This document shows, piece after piece, positions 15,717 through 23,600 of a DNA stretch of 34,618 bases; position 1 is the first letter of the stretch; each line of letters opens with the position of its first letter. The notes under the pieces are model-generated. The model had not been told where the DNA came from and searched no databases. It saw only the letters and a program-made list of their open reading frames with translations. Source of the stretch: an uncultured Clostridia bacterium (GTDB lineage Bacteria; Bacillota; Clostridia; Lachnospirales; Anaerotignaceae); contig CAJUKL010000023.1 of the NCBI GenBank assembly GCA_910587195.1, positions 1 through 34,618 on the forward strand. The letters run 5' to 3'. Both the position numbers and the translations under genes were made by a program.

Positions 15717-17942
15717 TTAGTATGCATCATTTTGTTCTGTTCTTCTAAGAATTGTTACACCAAGAGGAGGCACTTTCAGTTCAATGCTGCTTTGTCTGCC
15801 ATTCCAGTCAATTCTGTCACTTACAAGAGGTTTTCTGTTAATAACACCGCTGCCACCATATTTTTCATCATCGCTGTTAAAAATTTCCTCATAGGTACCA
15901 GCTACAGGAACACCTAATCTAAAACCAAAATGTGTTTCTGGTGTAAAGTTACATACAATAATCAATTCTTTGGTGTGGTCATTTCCCCTTCTGATAAAAG
16001 AAACAATACTTCTATCTCTATCATTACATTCAATCCATTCAAAGCCGCTTGGGTCAAAATCTTTTTCCCAGAGTGCAGGTTCTTGTAAATATAAATGGTT
16101 CAAATCATTCATATATTGATGTAATTTTTGGTGAGTTTCATATTCCAACAAATGCCAGTCAAGGCTTCTTGCTTCACTCCACTCTGCAAACTGACCAAAT
16201 TCACTACCCATAAACAGCAATTTTTTACCAGGATGGCTATACATAAAGCCATAAGTCACACGAAGGTTTGCAAATTTCTGCCATAAATCACCAGGCATTT
16301 TTTCCATAATAGAGCATTTTCCATGCACTACCTCATCATGAGACAATACTAAAATAAAGTTTTCTGTATACGCATATACCATACTAAAGGTCAAATTGTC
16401 ATGGTGATATTTGCGATAAATAGGGTCTTTTTTTACATAGGAAAGATAATCATTCATCCAACCCATATTCCATTTTAAGCTAAATCCAAGACCACCATAG
16501 TTTGCACTTCTTGTAACACCTGCCCAAGCAGTTGATTCTTCTGCAATCATCATAACACCAGGGTGTCTACCTGTAATTACAGAGTTCATATGTCTTAAAA
16601 ATTCTTCTGCTTCTAAATTTTCTCTGCCGCCATGTTCATTTGGCACCCATTGTCCATCATTTTTGCCATAATCCAAATACAACATAGAGGCAACAGCATC
16701 TACTCTTAAACCATCTAAATGGAATTCTTCAATCCAATAAATTGCATTTGCAATTAAGAAATTTCGAACTTCATTTCTACCATAGTTAAAAATCAAAGTA
16801 CCCCAATCTGGATGTTCTCCTTGTTTTGGGTCTTGATGTTCATATAATGCAGTACCATCAAAGCGAGCTAAACCAAAAGCATCTTTAGGGAAATGAGCAG
16901 GTACCCAGTCTAAAATAACCCCAATTCCATTTCTATGGCAAGCGTCAATAAATGCTTTAAATTCATCTGGTGTACCAAAGCGGCTTGTTGGTGCATAATA
17001 GCCAGTTACTTGATAGCCCCAACTGCCATCAAAAGGATGTTCTTCTACTGGTAAAAGTTCAATATGGGTATAGCCCATTTTTTTAACATAAGCAACCAAT
17101 TTTTCAGCGCCTTCTAAGTATGTCATAGAACGATTGCCTTCTTCTGGCACTCTCATCCAGCTACCAAAATGCACTTCATAAATATTTATTGGTCCTTGAT
17201 AAATATGTTCACTGCTTCTATCATCTGTCCAAGCCTTATCTCCCCAAACATAACGGCTATTATCATATATTACAGAAGCAGTATCCGGTCTTAACTGTGC
17301 AAAGGAAGCGTAAGGGTCTGCTTTATCACATATATTATTATATCTATCTTTTACTTGATACTTATATTGGTCAAACTCTTTTAAACCAGGAATAAACAAT
17401 TCCCAGATTCCAGATTCTCCCAAAACTCTCATTTGATTTCTTCTGCCGTCCCAGCTATTAAAATTACCAATCACACTAACTGCTTTGGCATTTGGTGCCC
17501 AAACACCAAAAGAAACGCCTTCCACACCATCTACTGTCATAATATGTGCGCCTAATTTTTCAAAAATTTTGTAATGGTTTCCTGCTCCAAAAAGGTATCT
17601 ATCATATTCTGATATAGTAGGTGCAAAAGAATAGGCATCATACGTTGTCCATTGGTTTCCTTCATAATCTGTAAGAGAAAGCTGGTATCTAAACCATTCC
17701 TGTCTATCTTCTATGATAACTTCAAAAAAGCCGTCCTCGTGTATTTTCATCATAGGATAGGTTTTATCTTGGTCTGCGTCATCAACCACCACAATTTCTT
17801 TTGCTTGTGGCACAAATGCTCTTACTGCTACAAACTTTTCTCCTTCATGTTCTACTTCATGCATACCCAGCACATGATGGGGTTCACCATGTTCCACATT
17901 TACGATTTGAAATAATTCATTTAAGTTAGTTGTCGTAATCAT
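15717..17942 (-). CDS. glgB: 1,4-alpha-glucan branching enzyme
   Basis: GH13 enzyme that makes alpha-1,6 branches in glycogen. 741 aa. Order: N-terminal CBM48-like modules (~1-240, with FGVWAPNAKAVSVIGNFNSW), the catalytic barrel and a C-terminal all-beta domain. Catalytic residues are seen: D415 in DGLRVDAVAS, E468 in MMIAEES, and HD at 535-536 in LSHDEVVHGK. The ATG at 17942 is unusual: its AAAGGGGTG site is about 23 nt away with a small hairpin between (see that entry). No other glycogen gene is present, so it is a lone glgB. Confidence 0.97.
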   Translation of the reverse strand: MITTTNLNELFQIVNVEHGEPHHVLGMHEVEHEGEKFVAVRAFVPQAKEIVVVDDADQDKTYPMMKIHEDGFFEVIIEDRQEWFRYQLSLTDYEGNQWTTYDAYSFAPTISEYDRYLFGAGNHYKIFEKLGAHIMTVDGVEGVSFGVWAPNAKAVSVIGNFNSWDGRRNQMRVLGESGIWELFIPGLKEFDQYKYQVKDRYNNICDKADPYASFAQLRPDTASVIYDNSRYVWGDKAWTDDRSSEHIYQGPINIYEVHFGSWMRVPEEGNRSMTYLEGAEKLVAYVKKMGYTHIELLPVEEHPFDGSWGYQVTGYYAPTSRFGTPDEFKAFIDACHRNGIGVILDWVPAHFPKDAFGLARFDGTALYEHQDPKQGEHPDWGTLIFNYGRNEVRNFLIANAIYWIEEFHLDGLRVDAVASMLYLDYGKNDGQWVPNEHGGRENLEAEEFLRHMNSVITGRHPGVMMIAEESTAWAGVTRSANYGGLGFSLKWNMGWMNDYLSYVKKDPIYRKYHHDNLTFSMVYAYTENFILVLSHDEVVHGKCSIMEKMPGDLWQKFANLRVTYGFMYSHPGKKLLFMGSEFGQFAEWSEARSLDWHLLEYETHQKLHQYMNDLNHLYLQEPALWEKDFDPSGFEWIECNDRDRSIVSFIRRGNDHTKELIIVCNFTPETHFGFRLGVPVAGTYEEIFNSDDEKYGGSGVINRKPLVSDRIDWNGRQSSIELKVPPLGVTILRRTEQNDAY

Positions 17943-17949
17943 ACTTCTT

Positions 17950-17974
17950 GCTGCTTTCGCAGCTTCACCCCTTT
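17950..17974 (-). promoter_or_regulatory. Ribosome binding site and GNRA hairpin before glgB
   Basis: The only strong Shine-Dalgarno sequence, AAAGGGGTG (17974-17966), is about 23 nt from the ATG. Between them is a perfect 5-bp hairpin GCTGC-GAAA-GCAGC (17963-17950) with a GNRA loop. Folding would bring the site to an effective spacing near 9 nt. Confidence 0.6.
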
Positions 17975-18338
17975 CTGAATTGTAATCACAAAATATCTTC
18001 TCTGTTATTGTAGCATTTCTTATGCAGCTACCAAAAAATCGTCCTTTGACAGAGCTTTTTTTGTTATATTTATTATACCGTACTTCACAATTTTTTACTA
18101 GTACATACTTTATATTGATTTTACACTTTTATTTATTGATTTTATACAATACGACAGCTATTTTTTTATTTATTTTTTTGTGAGATACAAAAAAATGCAC
18201 TATTTTTGCATCATTTTTTATACATTTCTTATAAAAAAGATGTTATTTTTTTCCTTTCAAATCCTTTTATGCTATATAATTCCTTTTTATTTTTGTGTAA
18301 AAATTTATGATTCTTTTTCTAAAAAAAATAATTGCAAA
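17975..18338. other. Gene-free A/T-rich stretch upstream of glgB
   Basis: No gene seen on either strand. The minus strand has a perfect TATAAT (18077-18072) that may serve glgB, but no convincing -35. The part from 18120 to 18338 is very A/T-rich and holds no clear terminator for the 227-aa gene that ends at 18339. Confidence 0.4.
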
Positions 18339-19022
18339 TTACCAAGCAAACTTTTCCATATAAATACTATAAATTTTCCCATCTTCATTAAAAATAAAAT
18401 ACCAAATAATTTCATAGTCGAAATCATTGAAGCAAATAATTTTACATTCCCCTAAACTCTTTTGCAAATAATTCATACGGTCTAAAAGTTTTCGATATTG
18501 TGGTGCAATAGAATGGATTACCATAGAACTACTAGAATTTTTTTGATAGGCTTCAAATTTTTCTTTTGAACCAAAAAATTGTTTTTGCAGAGCAGATATA
18601 AATTCTTCTTTTTTTACTATAGTACATTTTTCTGGAGAAAATCCAAAATCAAAATCCATTTTTAATGCAGCTTCATCGCTTCCTCTTTCCATATACTCTA
18701 AATCTTCTATTGGTGTAATCATTCTCCAAACAATCAGCAACATTTTATAAATGTCTTCTTCCAAGGTTTGCTCTGTTTGATAGGATAGCAGTTCTCCAAT
18801 ATAAATTTCCCAAGGCCAATTATAAATATCATTAAGAAAAATATGACTTTCTGAAACAAGATATTGATTTGACCATCCTGTTATTTTAGAAACTGTGTTC
18901 ATACATTTTCTTCCTTCTGTTCCACCCCTAATTCCTCCTTTTTCATATAAAAAATGGAACATTCTTTCAGATAAATCATCTGTTAACAAAACCTGTTTTA
19001 CTCTTTCTAAATCCACACTCAT
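18339..19022 (-). CDS. Hypothetical protein (227 aa)
   Basis: Not recognised. Probably soluble and acidic, with many aromatic residues (for example WPWEIYIGELLSY and EIIWYFIFNEDG). There is no signal peptide or membrane helix, and no catalytic motif I can name. The ATG at 19022 lies almost on top of AGAGGA; the third codon, GTG at 19016, has a better 6-nt spacing and may be the true start. It is last in the operon after the CARF-nuclease gene and the 58-aa membrane protein, with 15-nt spacing. Its context could suggest an accessory or immunity-like role, but that is inference only. Confidence 0.65.
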   Translation of the reverse strand: MSVDLERVKQVLLTDDLSERMFHFLYEKGGIRGGTEGRKCMNTVSKITGWSNQYLVSESHIFLNDIYNWPWEIYIGELLSYQTEQTLEEDIYKMLLIVWRMITPIEDLEYMERGSDEAALKMDFDFGFSPEKCTIVKKEEFISALQKQFFGSKEKFEAYQKNSSSSMVIHSIAPQYRKLLDRMNYLQKSLGECKIICFNDFDYEIIWYFIFNEDGKIYSIYMEKFAW

Positions 19023-19037
19023 TCCTCTTTCATAATT

Positions 19038-19214
19038 TTACTTATATTTTTCTCCTATCCAACGTAAACATTCTATCAAAAAAAACGCACACACATAGAT
19101 AGCACAATAAAAAATCACTTTTGTAATATGAATGGAACCATCTTTTAATTCCAATAGTACACCTATCAATAATCCTGTATAGACAGTAATTAGGAATCTT
19201 TTTTTCTTTGTCAT
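19038..19214 (-). CDS. Small two-helix membrane protein (58 aa)
   Basis: The ATG at 19214 lies 4 nt after the CARF gene stop, with AAAGGTG spanning that stop, so translation is probably coupled. The product begins MTKKKRFLITVYTGLLIGVL and has two hydrophobic segments (about residues 7-21 and 32-48) joined by a short LKDGSIHITK loop. The basic N-terminus suggests both ends face the cytoplasm. Two cysteines are in the second helix and one just after it. No family recognised. Position directly behind a possible cyclic-nucleotide sensor makes it a candidate partner, without direct evidence. Confidence 0.75.
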   Translation of the reverse strand: MTKKKRFLITVYTGLLIGVLLELKDGSIHITKVIFYCAIYVCAFFLIECLRWIGEKYK

Positions 19215-19218
19215 GTTT

Positions 19219-20412
19219 TTACACCTTTTTCCACTTTAAACCATTTAAGTCATGCTCTTTCACTGTTTTCGTTAATATTTGTGCAAAATTAGGACTCATA
19301 ATGTCTTTTGCATCTAATATCTCAATTCCAAATTCTTTGGCTCTTAAATATGTAGCTGTTTTTTCCTGTTTATCCCTTCCAAAAGCAACTAAAATTCCTT
19401 TTGAAAACCAACCACCGATTCTTTTTTTTTCAATCATCAACTCATTGACAGCAGATGTATCTGCACTTCTCAACTTGCAGGAAATAAACACAGGCATAGA
19501 TTGGTCAGAAAGAACAACATCAATTTCATTTCCCGCCATTCTAGAGACATCATATGCATTCCAATCAATCAGCGCACCAAGCCAAACATCATCAAAGGCA
19601 TCTGTACGTTTCGCATGGATATAGACAAACAATTCTAGCCATATTCCATAATCAATCACATATTGCTTATCCATTGTAGATGAAAACCAAAAACTAATAT
19701 GCTCTTGTGTCATTTTTAAATCTTGAATAAAACCATATTTTTGAAAAGCATACATAATTTTTTTATCCGGCATCACTTTTCTGCCATTTTTTTGTGTTGC
19801 TTGTAATTTACTTTTTATATGCATTTCTTGGCTAGAATATCGTGCTGTAACAGTTTGTATAAAATTGCTTGTTGTTTTCCAGCTATTTAAACTAGAAAAC
19901 AACACATCACACATATCTAATATATCATCATATCGTTCTTCTAAGGGTACTTTACGAGAATGACCCATTAAACAAGCACCCCTAGCATCCATAAAGTGTT
20001 GCAAAGTAATTTTTGCTACATTTGCCACAGGTTCATTTTCTGCCAAATCCAATATTACCCCTTTTACTAAATCCGTATAATAAAGAGGAACACCATATTT
20101 TGCACCAGCTTTAAAACCTGCAATTAACATCAATTCACTACCGCCAGTAAATTCCATAGCACAATCTTTATTTTCCTCTAAAACCTTTTTTGTTTTGGTA
20201 TAAATTTCCACCATATCCAATATATCTAAAGAAATATGCTCCATTACAATATTTGGCATGGTATGTTTAAAGCATTGTTTTAGGCTACGGAACCATGTCA
20301 TATCCTGAATACCATTGTCATAAAAAAATATCATTTTTTCTGGCTTTAGTGTTAAAGGTGCAGAAATATTTTTTAAAACATCTTTGTCATAATATTTTAT
20401 TAATGTTTTCAT
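19219..20412 (-). CDS. CARF-domain nuclease, Card1/Can2-like (DUF1887)
   Basis: 397 aa from the ATG at 20412 (AGGA 8 nt upstream). The N-terminal half fits a CARF fold, with FTGG at 88-91 in the place of the TGGT/S ligand-binding motif of Card1-type proteins. The C-terminal half fits the PD-(D/E)xK fold: GIWLE (256-260), EIDVV (296-300, Asp298) and ISCK (310-313, Lys313). Known members (Card1, Can2) are nucleases switched on by cyclic oligoadenylates made by type III CRISPR systems. The acidic residue expected two before the Lys is Ser311 here. No CRISPR or Cas10 is present in the window. It lies 10 nt after ytfJ in a sporulation-type operon. Family call from motifs and length, not from a search. 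Confidence 0.75.
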   Translation of the reverse strand: MKTLIKYYDKDVLKNISAPLTLKPEKMIFFYDNGIQDMTWFRSLKQCFKHTMPNIVMEHISLDILDMVEIYTKTKKVLEENKDCAMEFTGGSELMLIAGFKAGAKYGVPLYYTDLVKGVILDLAENEPVANVAKITLQHFMDARGACLMGHSRKVPLEERYDDILDMCDVLFSSLNSWKTTSNFIQTVTARYSSQEMHIKSKLQATQKNGRKVMPDKKIMYAFQKYGFIQDLKMTQEHISFWFSSTMDKQYVIDYGIWLELFVYIHAKRTDAFDDVWLGALIDWNAYDVSRMAGNEIDVVLSDQSMPVFISCKLRSADTSAVNELMIEKKRIGGWFSKGILVAFGRDKQEKTATYLRAKEFGIEILDAKDIMSPNFAQILTKTVKEHDLNGLKWKKV

Positions 20413-20422
20413 ACAACACATC

Positions 20423-20821
20423 CTATTCTTCTGTTACAATTTCCTCCTCAAATTTTACTTCTGGCTCTTTTTTTTCATTTCTTTTTCCAAAAATAGCACT
20501 GAAATTTAATTTTGAAGCAATCCCTGGTGCCATATCAATCAGCTTGTTAACTGCATCTTGATTTTTAATATTAATCATTTGCACATTTCCATTTTGTATT
20601 ACTAATACAGCACTTGGTGTAATTTTAGCACCCATACCGCCAGCAGAATCTTCTTTTTGTCCTTCTTTGGTTCCCATGCCTACCCCAACAGAAACTTCTA
20701 TCAAAGGCAGTAAAGTTAAATCCCCTAATGTAATTGCATCTCCTATAATTGTTTTTGTGGATACAATGTCCTCCACTTTGTCAAACAATACATTTAATGA
20801 AGTATCAAATCCCTTACCCAT
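20423..20821 (-). CDS. ytfJ: Spore protein of the YtfJ/GerW family
   Basis: 132 aa from the ATG at 20821 (GGTGA upstream). An earlier ATG at 20833 is too close to its only site. Signature VSVGVGMGTKEG followed by GGMGAKITPSAVLVI is typical of GerW-family sporulation proteins, forespore products needed for normal germination in Bacillus. It overlaps the end of the DUF2953 gene by 8 nt, the same ytfI-ytfJ pairing as in Bacillus. The acidic tail (EEEIVTEE) is variable in the family. Confidence 0.92.
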   Translation of the reverse strand: MGKGFDTSLNVLFDKVEDIVSTKTIIGDAITLGDLTLLPLIEVSVGVGMGTKEGQKEDSAGGMGAKITPSAVLVIQNGNVQMINIKNQDAVNKLIDMAPGIASKLNFSAIFGKRNEKKEPEVKFEEEIVTEE

Positions 20822-21713
20822 TATTATCACCATATCCTTTCCATACTATCATTATACTTTTTCTCACAGACTTTATCAGTAGCAAACGTATTACTGCATA
20901 AAATAAATATCCTAATAGAATACGACCTTTTACTTTTAAAAAAACATCTTTTATTATTTTTTGTGTAAAATCTCCTGTAATCTGTAAATTTTTAAATTTC
21001 ATTTTTGCCACTCCAGCAACTCCTAAAAGATAGCCTGTTAATGCAGGGTCACTTGTTCCAATGGTTGCTTTTAAACAAATATCTTTCGGTAAAATTCCTT
21101 TTAACATTCTTTTACAAAATACAAAAGTCCCATGCAACAATTCTTTTTTATGCTGAAAAATATAAGTTATCAGTTGTTTATATTTTTCGTCTATTTTTTT
21201 TCTTGGTTTTTTTACTTTTTTCTGTTTTTGTTTTTTTACTTTTTTATTTTTCTGTTTTTTTGGTTCTTTTTTTATTGTTTGTTTTTCCTGTTGTTTTTTT
21301 GGTTCTTGTTGCTCTATTTTTTCTTGCTCTACTTTTTCTTGCTCTATTTTTTCTTGCTCTACTTGTTCTTGTTTTGGCTGTTCCTGTTCTTTTGTTTGTG
21401 GTGCCTCCTGTTTTCTTCTTATAGAAATCATATCTTTCTTTTGTTTTTGCTTTTTATCAGCACCATAAATACAGTATCCAAATAGTTTCAGAGAGAACTC
21501 TAATTTTCCTTTTTCGTAAATTCCATAAGCATGGATAGTTCCTAAAATCCATTTTACATCAAAACTTCCGTTCATTCCTTCTGTATCATTTCCCGCCACA
21601 TAATAGCAAATTGGAGAAAACAATACCAATATAACCACTAATAGTAGCAAAGCCAAAATAGCCAAAAGAAGAAAACCAATTATTTTGAATATGTTCCATA
21701 GTATAACACCCAT
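20814..21713 (-). CDS. ytfI: DUF2953 domain protein (YtfI-like)
   Basis: 299 aa. An N-terminal membrane helix (~8-34) is followed by a CYYVAG...FDVKWILGTIH beta segment, typical of DUF2953. Residues ~90-175 form a Lys/Glu/Gln low-complexity linker with an imperfect EQEK[IV] hexapeptide repeat (DNA 21305-21375). The C-terminal part holds TIGTSDPALTGYLLGV, the other conserved block of the family, and a late hydrophobic segment. The ATG at 21713 is 2 nt from the preceding gene with AGGAG 6 nt upstream. It is paired with ytfJ as in spore formers. Role unknown. Confidence 0.87.
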   Translation of the reverse strand: MGVILWNIFKIIGFLLLAILALLLLVVILVLFSPICYYVAGNDTEGMNGSFDVKWILGTIHAYGIYEKGKLEFSLKLFGYCIYGADKKQKQKKDMISIRRKQEAPQTKEQEQPKQEQVEQEKIEQEKVEQEKIEQQEPKKQQEKQTIKKEPKKQKNKKVKKQKQKKVKKPRKKIDEKYKQLITYIFQHKKELLHGTFVFCKRMLKGILPKDICLKATIGTSDPALTGYLLGVAGVAKMKFKNLQITGDFTQKIIKDVFLKVKGRILLGYLFYAVIRLLLIKSVRKSIMIVWKGYGDNNG

Positions 21714-21714
21714 A

Positions 21715-22404
21715 TTATACTCCTGTCTTTTTTATCCTTAACTTTAATAAAATACTACAAATAACACTGACACCTAATATCATTACAAAAAATAAAATTG
21801 CAATCCGAATGGAAGTATCTATAAAAAAACCCTCTGGTACAATATTAATCAATCTATCCGTATCCGGATTTAATATCCAAAGATTATTGGAAAAAAATAT
21901 TTTATGAAATATAACAAAATACTTTGTAAAATTTGTAGAAATCAGTGCTGCTATTGCTGCTATTGCTGCAATAAAAAAAATCATACCATTACGTAAAACT
22001 TTTAATAAAAATTCTTTTTTATTTTGAAAAATTAAAAAAGCACTTGCTATCACAAAAAGTATTCCACTAATTACTCTTAACCATTGTCCGCCTATAAAAA
22101 GCACTTGCACATCTTCCATATGTGCAATTTCTTTTTCATTAAAAAACTCTTGTTCTTTTCCGTCTATTACCGCTTTAATGTGTAAATCGTCCCTTGTTCC
22201 TCTTAAATAGGACATCATTTCTTTTGTAACAAGAAGCAATTCTTTTTCTTCTATATTTACACTTTCCGTCACACGATATTTTTGATATTCTTTTTGAAAA
22301 TAATTGATATTTCCATATACTGCTATATCAACAGCAGAAATCAAAGCTACTATCATAAGCGACAGTACACAAAAAACACCTGCTGTCATATGTATTACCC
22401 TCAT
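21715..22404 (-). CDS. TIGR01906-family integral membrane protein
   Basis: 229 aa from the ATG at 22404, which overlaps the previous stop (ATGA) and lies 10 nt after GGAGG. Longer forms read into the neighbour. Four hydrophobic segments: N-terminal (~4-27), ~112-128, ~138-156 and near the C-terminus (~200-222). The motif FHKIFFSNNLWILNPDTDRLINIVPEGFF is characteristic of TIGR01906/DUF1461 proteins of Gram-positives. A stretch near 21955-21985 encodes IAAIAAIAA from a 9-bp repeat. Function unknown. Confidence 0.85.
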   Translation of the reverse strand: MRVIHMTAGVFCVLSLMIVALISAVDIAVYGNINYFQKEYQKYRVTESVNIEEKELLLVTKEMMSYLRGTRDDLHIKAVIDGKEQEFFNEKEIAHMEDVQVLFIGGQWLRVISGILFVIASAFLIFQNKKEFLLKVLRNGMIFFIAAIAAIAALISTNFTKYFVIFHKIFFSNNLWILNPDTDRLINIVPEGFFIDTSIRIAILFFVMILGVSVICSILLKLRIKKTGV

Positions 22405-22709
22405 AAAATCCATTCCTCCGCTTTTTGTAAATTTCTTCCTTTTTCTGCTGCCTGTTGTATGATAAAGCAAAATAAGTCAACAGCTTCTGTTTTTCCATAA
22501 GCCACACCAATGACAACAAAATCTTTTTGTAGGTATCGTTTTTTACAAATTTCTTTTGCGGACATAATTTCTACATGATTTCTTTTTTCGCCATAAAATA
22601 AGCAAATACAGTATAAATGAAACACAGGAATATCTTTATGAAGACTATACAGAATAGTATCTAAATCCTTCACACTACCCCCCACAAATAAATGCTCAAT
22701 ATACTTCAT
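22401..22709 (-). CDS. Hypothetical protein (102 aa), first gene of the ytfIJ-CARF operon
   Basis: Not recognised by name. The ATG at 22709 follows AAGGGAG by 7 nt and an extended -10 promoter lies just upstream. The sequence alternates beta strands and helices (YIEHLFVGGSVKDLDTILYSL, then FHLYCICLFYG, then FVVIGVAYGKTEAVDLF), looking like a compact alpha/beta protein with no membrane helix. Its stop overlaps the start of the TIGR01906-like gene by 4 nt, so the two are translationally coupled and probably work together. Confidence 0.75.
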   Translation of the reverse strand: MKYIEHLFVGGSVKDLDTILYSLHKDIPVFHLYCICLFYGEKRNHVEIMSAKEICKKRYLQKDFVVIGVAYGKTEAVDLFCFIIQQAAEKGRNLQKAEEWIL

Positions 22710-22732
22710 TCCAACGCTCCCTTCTTTTTTCT

Positions 22733-22741
22733 ATTATAACA
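22733..22741 (-). promoter_or_regulatory. Extended -10 promoter of the 22709-18339 operon
   Basis: Minus strand TGTTATAAT, i.e. TGn plus a perfect TATAAT, 24 nt before the start codon at 22709. The -35 region is weak, which is usual for extended -10 promoters. The next five genes downstream have gaps of 10 nt or less or overlaps, so it may drive all seven. Confidence 0.6.
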
Positions 22742-22769
22742 GATATTACAAAAATGGAAATAGATAATC

Positions 22770-22804
22770 AAAAAACTTTAGCGTGCTGATAAAATCAACA
22801 CGCT
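22770..22804 (-). terminator. Terminator downstream of tauE and repeat R1
   Basis: On the minus strand an 11-bp stem (AGCGTGTTGAT/ATCAGCACGCT, with one G-U pair that would be A-C on the other strand) with a 3-nt loop is followed by AAAG and TTTTTT. It would end transcripts of the two tauE half-genes after they pass through R1. Confidence 0.75.
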
Positions 22805-22807
22805 CAG

Positions 22808-23051
22808 CTTGTCTTCAAAAACATGCTTGTAAGTAAATTAGAACCTTGAGGGCGTTGCCCTCAAACTCCTACAAGCTTTTTGAAAAAAGCTTGACCAAAA
22901 ACTTTTTCTTTTGCTAACGCAACAGATTCTAAATTTTAGCCTCTGGTGGTTCATTGTCATTCATCTAAAGTAACCACTCAAGTCCAACACACAGCTGCAA
23001 AACGAAGTTTTGCACAAAAGTTCTTTGCTTACTTTCTTTCAAGAAAGTAAG
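22808..23051 (-). repeat. Structured repeat R1
   Basis: Full-length copy of the hairpin-string family. In element orientation: an 11-bp palindrome (23051-23028), a GCAAAACTTCGTTTTGC hairpin (23013-22997), a unique middle, a 10-bp hairpin CAAGCTTTTT/AAAAAGCTTG (22893-22872) and GAGGGCAACGCCCTC (22862-22848). It begins at the base directly after the tauE stop codon (23052-23054), same strand. Confidence 0.85.
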
Positions 23052-23600
23052 TTAGGTTAGGGCTTTTTCTAATTCGTCTAGTTGTCCTATAGGATACATT
23101 CCCAAAAGTTCTTTGTATTGTTTGGTGCTTAATCCTTCCGTTGTAACATAAATACGAATTTTCCCTTCTAAATCTGCCTTTTGAAATTCTGCCTTTACAT
23201 TTGCAAATTGTATTTCATTCATTCTTTTTTTGCTCCCTTCTGCCTTTTTATTTTTAGACTTATACAATTCTGATAATCCCATTATTAATAAAAATCCTCC
23301 AAAAAACTTTCGTAATAAGGAGGCATCCATTTTTACTGCTAAAAATGCACCTGCTGCTGCACCTAACAAACCTACAAGAGTAATTGGTTTTACTATTTTT
23401 AATTCCACTTTTTTATTTTTTATGTGTGTAAAAATAGCAATTAATGCTGTCGGAACAAAATAAATTAAATTAATACCTTGTGCTTGCTGCTGTGTCATAT
23501 CTTGTAAAAAAAGTAACACCGGAATTAGAATAGTACCTCCTCCAATTCCCATACCACTAATCATGCCAGATAAAATGCCAATTCCTATAATCCATATCAT
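23052..23600 (-). CDS. TauE/SafE transporter, C-terminal half-protein with soluble tail
   Basis: 182 aa from the ATG at 23600, which overlaps the upstream stop (ATGA). Residues ~1-115 form one TauE/SafE (DUF81) repeat with GMGIGGGTILIPVLLF and about four membrane helices. The remaining ~60 residues, from MNEIQFANVKAEF to the end, are soluble and resemble an independent small clostridial domain fused to the transporter. Full-size TauE proteins contain two such repeats in one chain; here they are two genes. The family exports sulfonates or sulfite, or handles other anions; the substrate here is unknown. The stop codon abuts repeat R1. Confidence 0.88.
   Translation of the reverse strand: MIWIIGIGILSGMISGMGIGGGTILIPVLLFLQDMTQQQAQGINLIYFVPTALIAIFTHIKNKKVELKIVKPITLVGLLGAAAGAFLAVKMDASLLRKFFGGFLLIMGLSELYKSKNKKAEGSKKRMNEIQFANVKAEFQKADLEGKIRIYVTTEGLSTKQYKELLGMYPIGQLDELEKALT

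Noticed and set aside
18339..20412. Possible CRISPR array near the CARF gene
   Set aside because: Searched by eye for regularly spaced direct repeats around the gene and across the window; none found. The R1-R7 repeats have no spacers and are too long and irregular.
21132..21485. Phe/Leu-rich plus-strand frames opposite the YtfI-like linker
   Set aside because: Artefact of the Lys/Glu/Gln low-complexity coding strand read in antisense.
22328..22519. 63-aa minus-strand frame overlapping the 102-aa and TIGR01906-like genes
   Set aside because: Out-of-frame shadow without its own ribosome binding site; the two overlapping genes have good starts and ATGA coupling.
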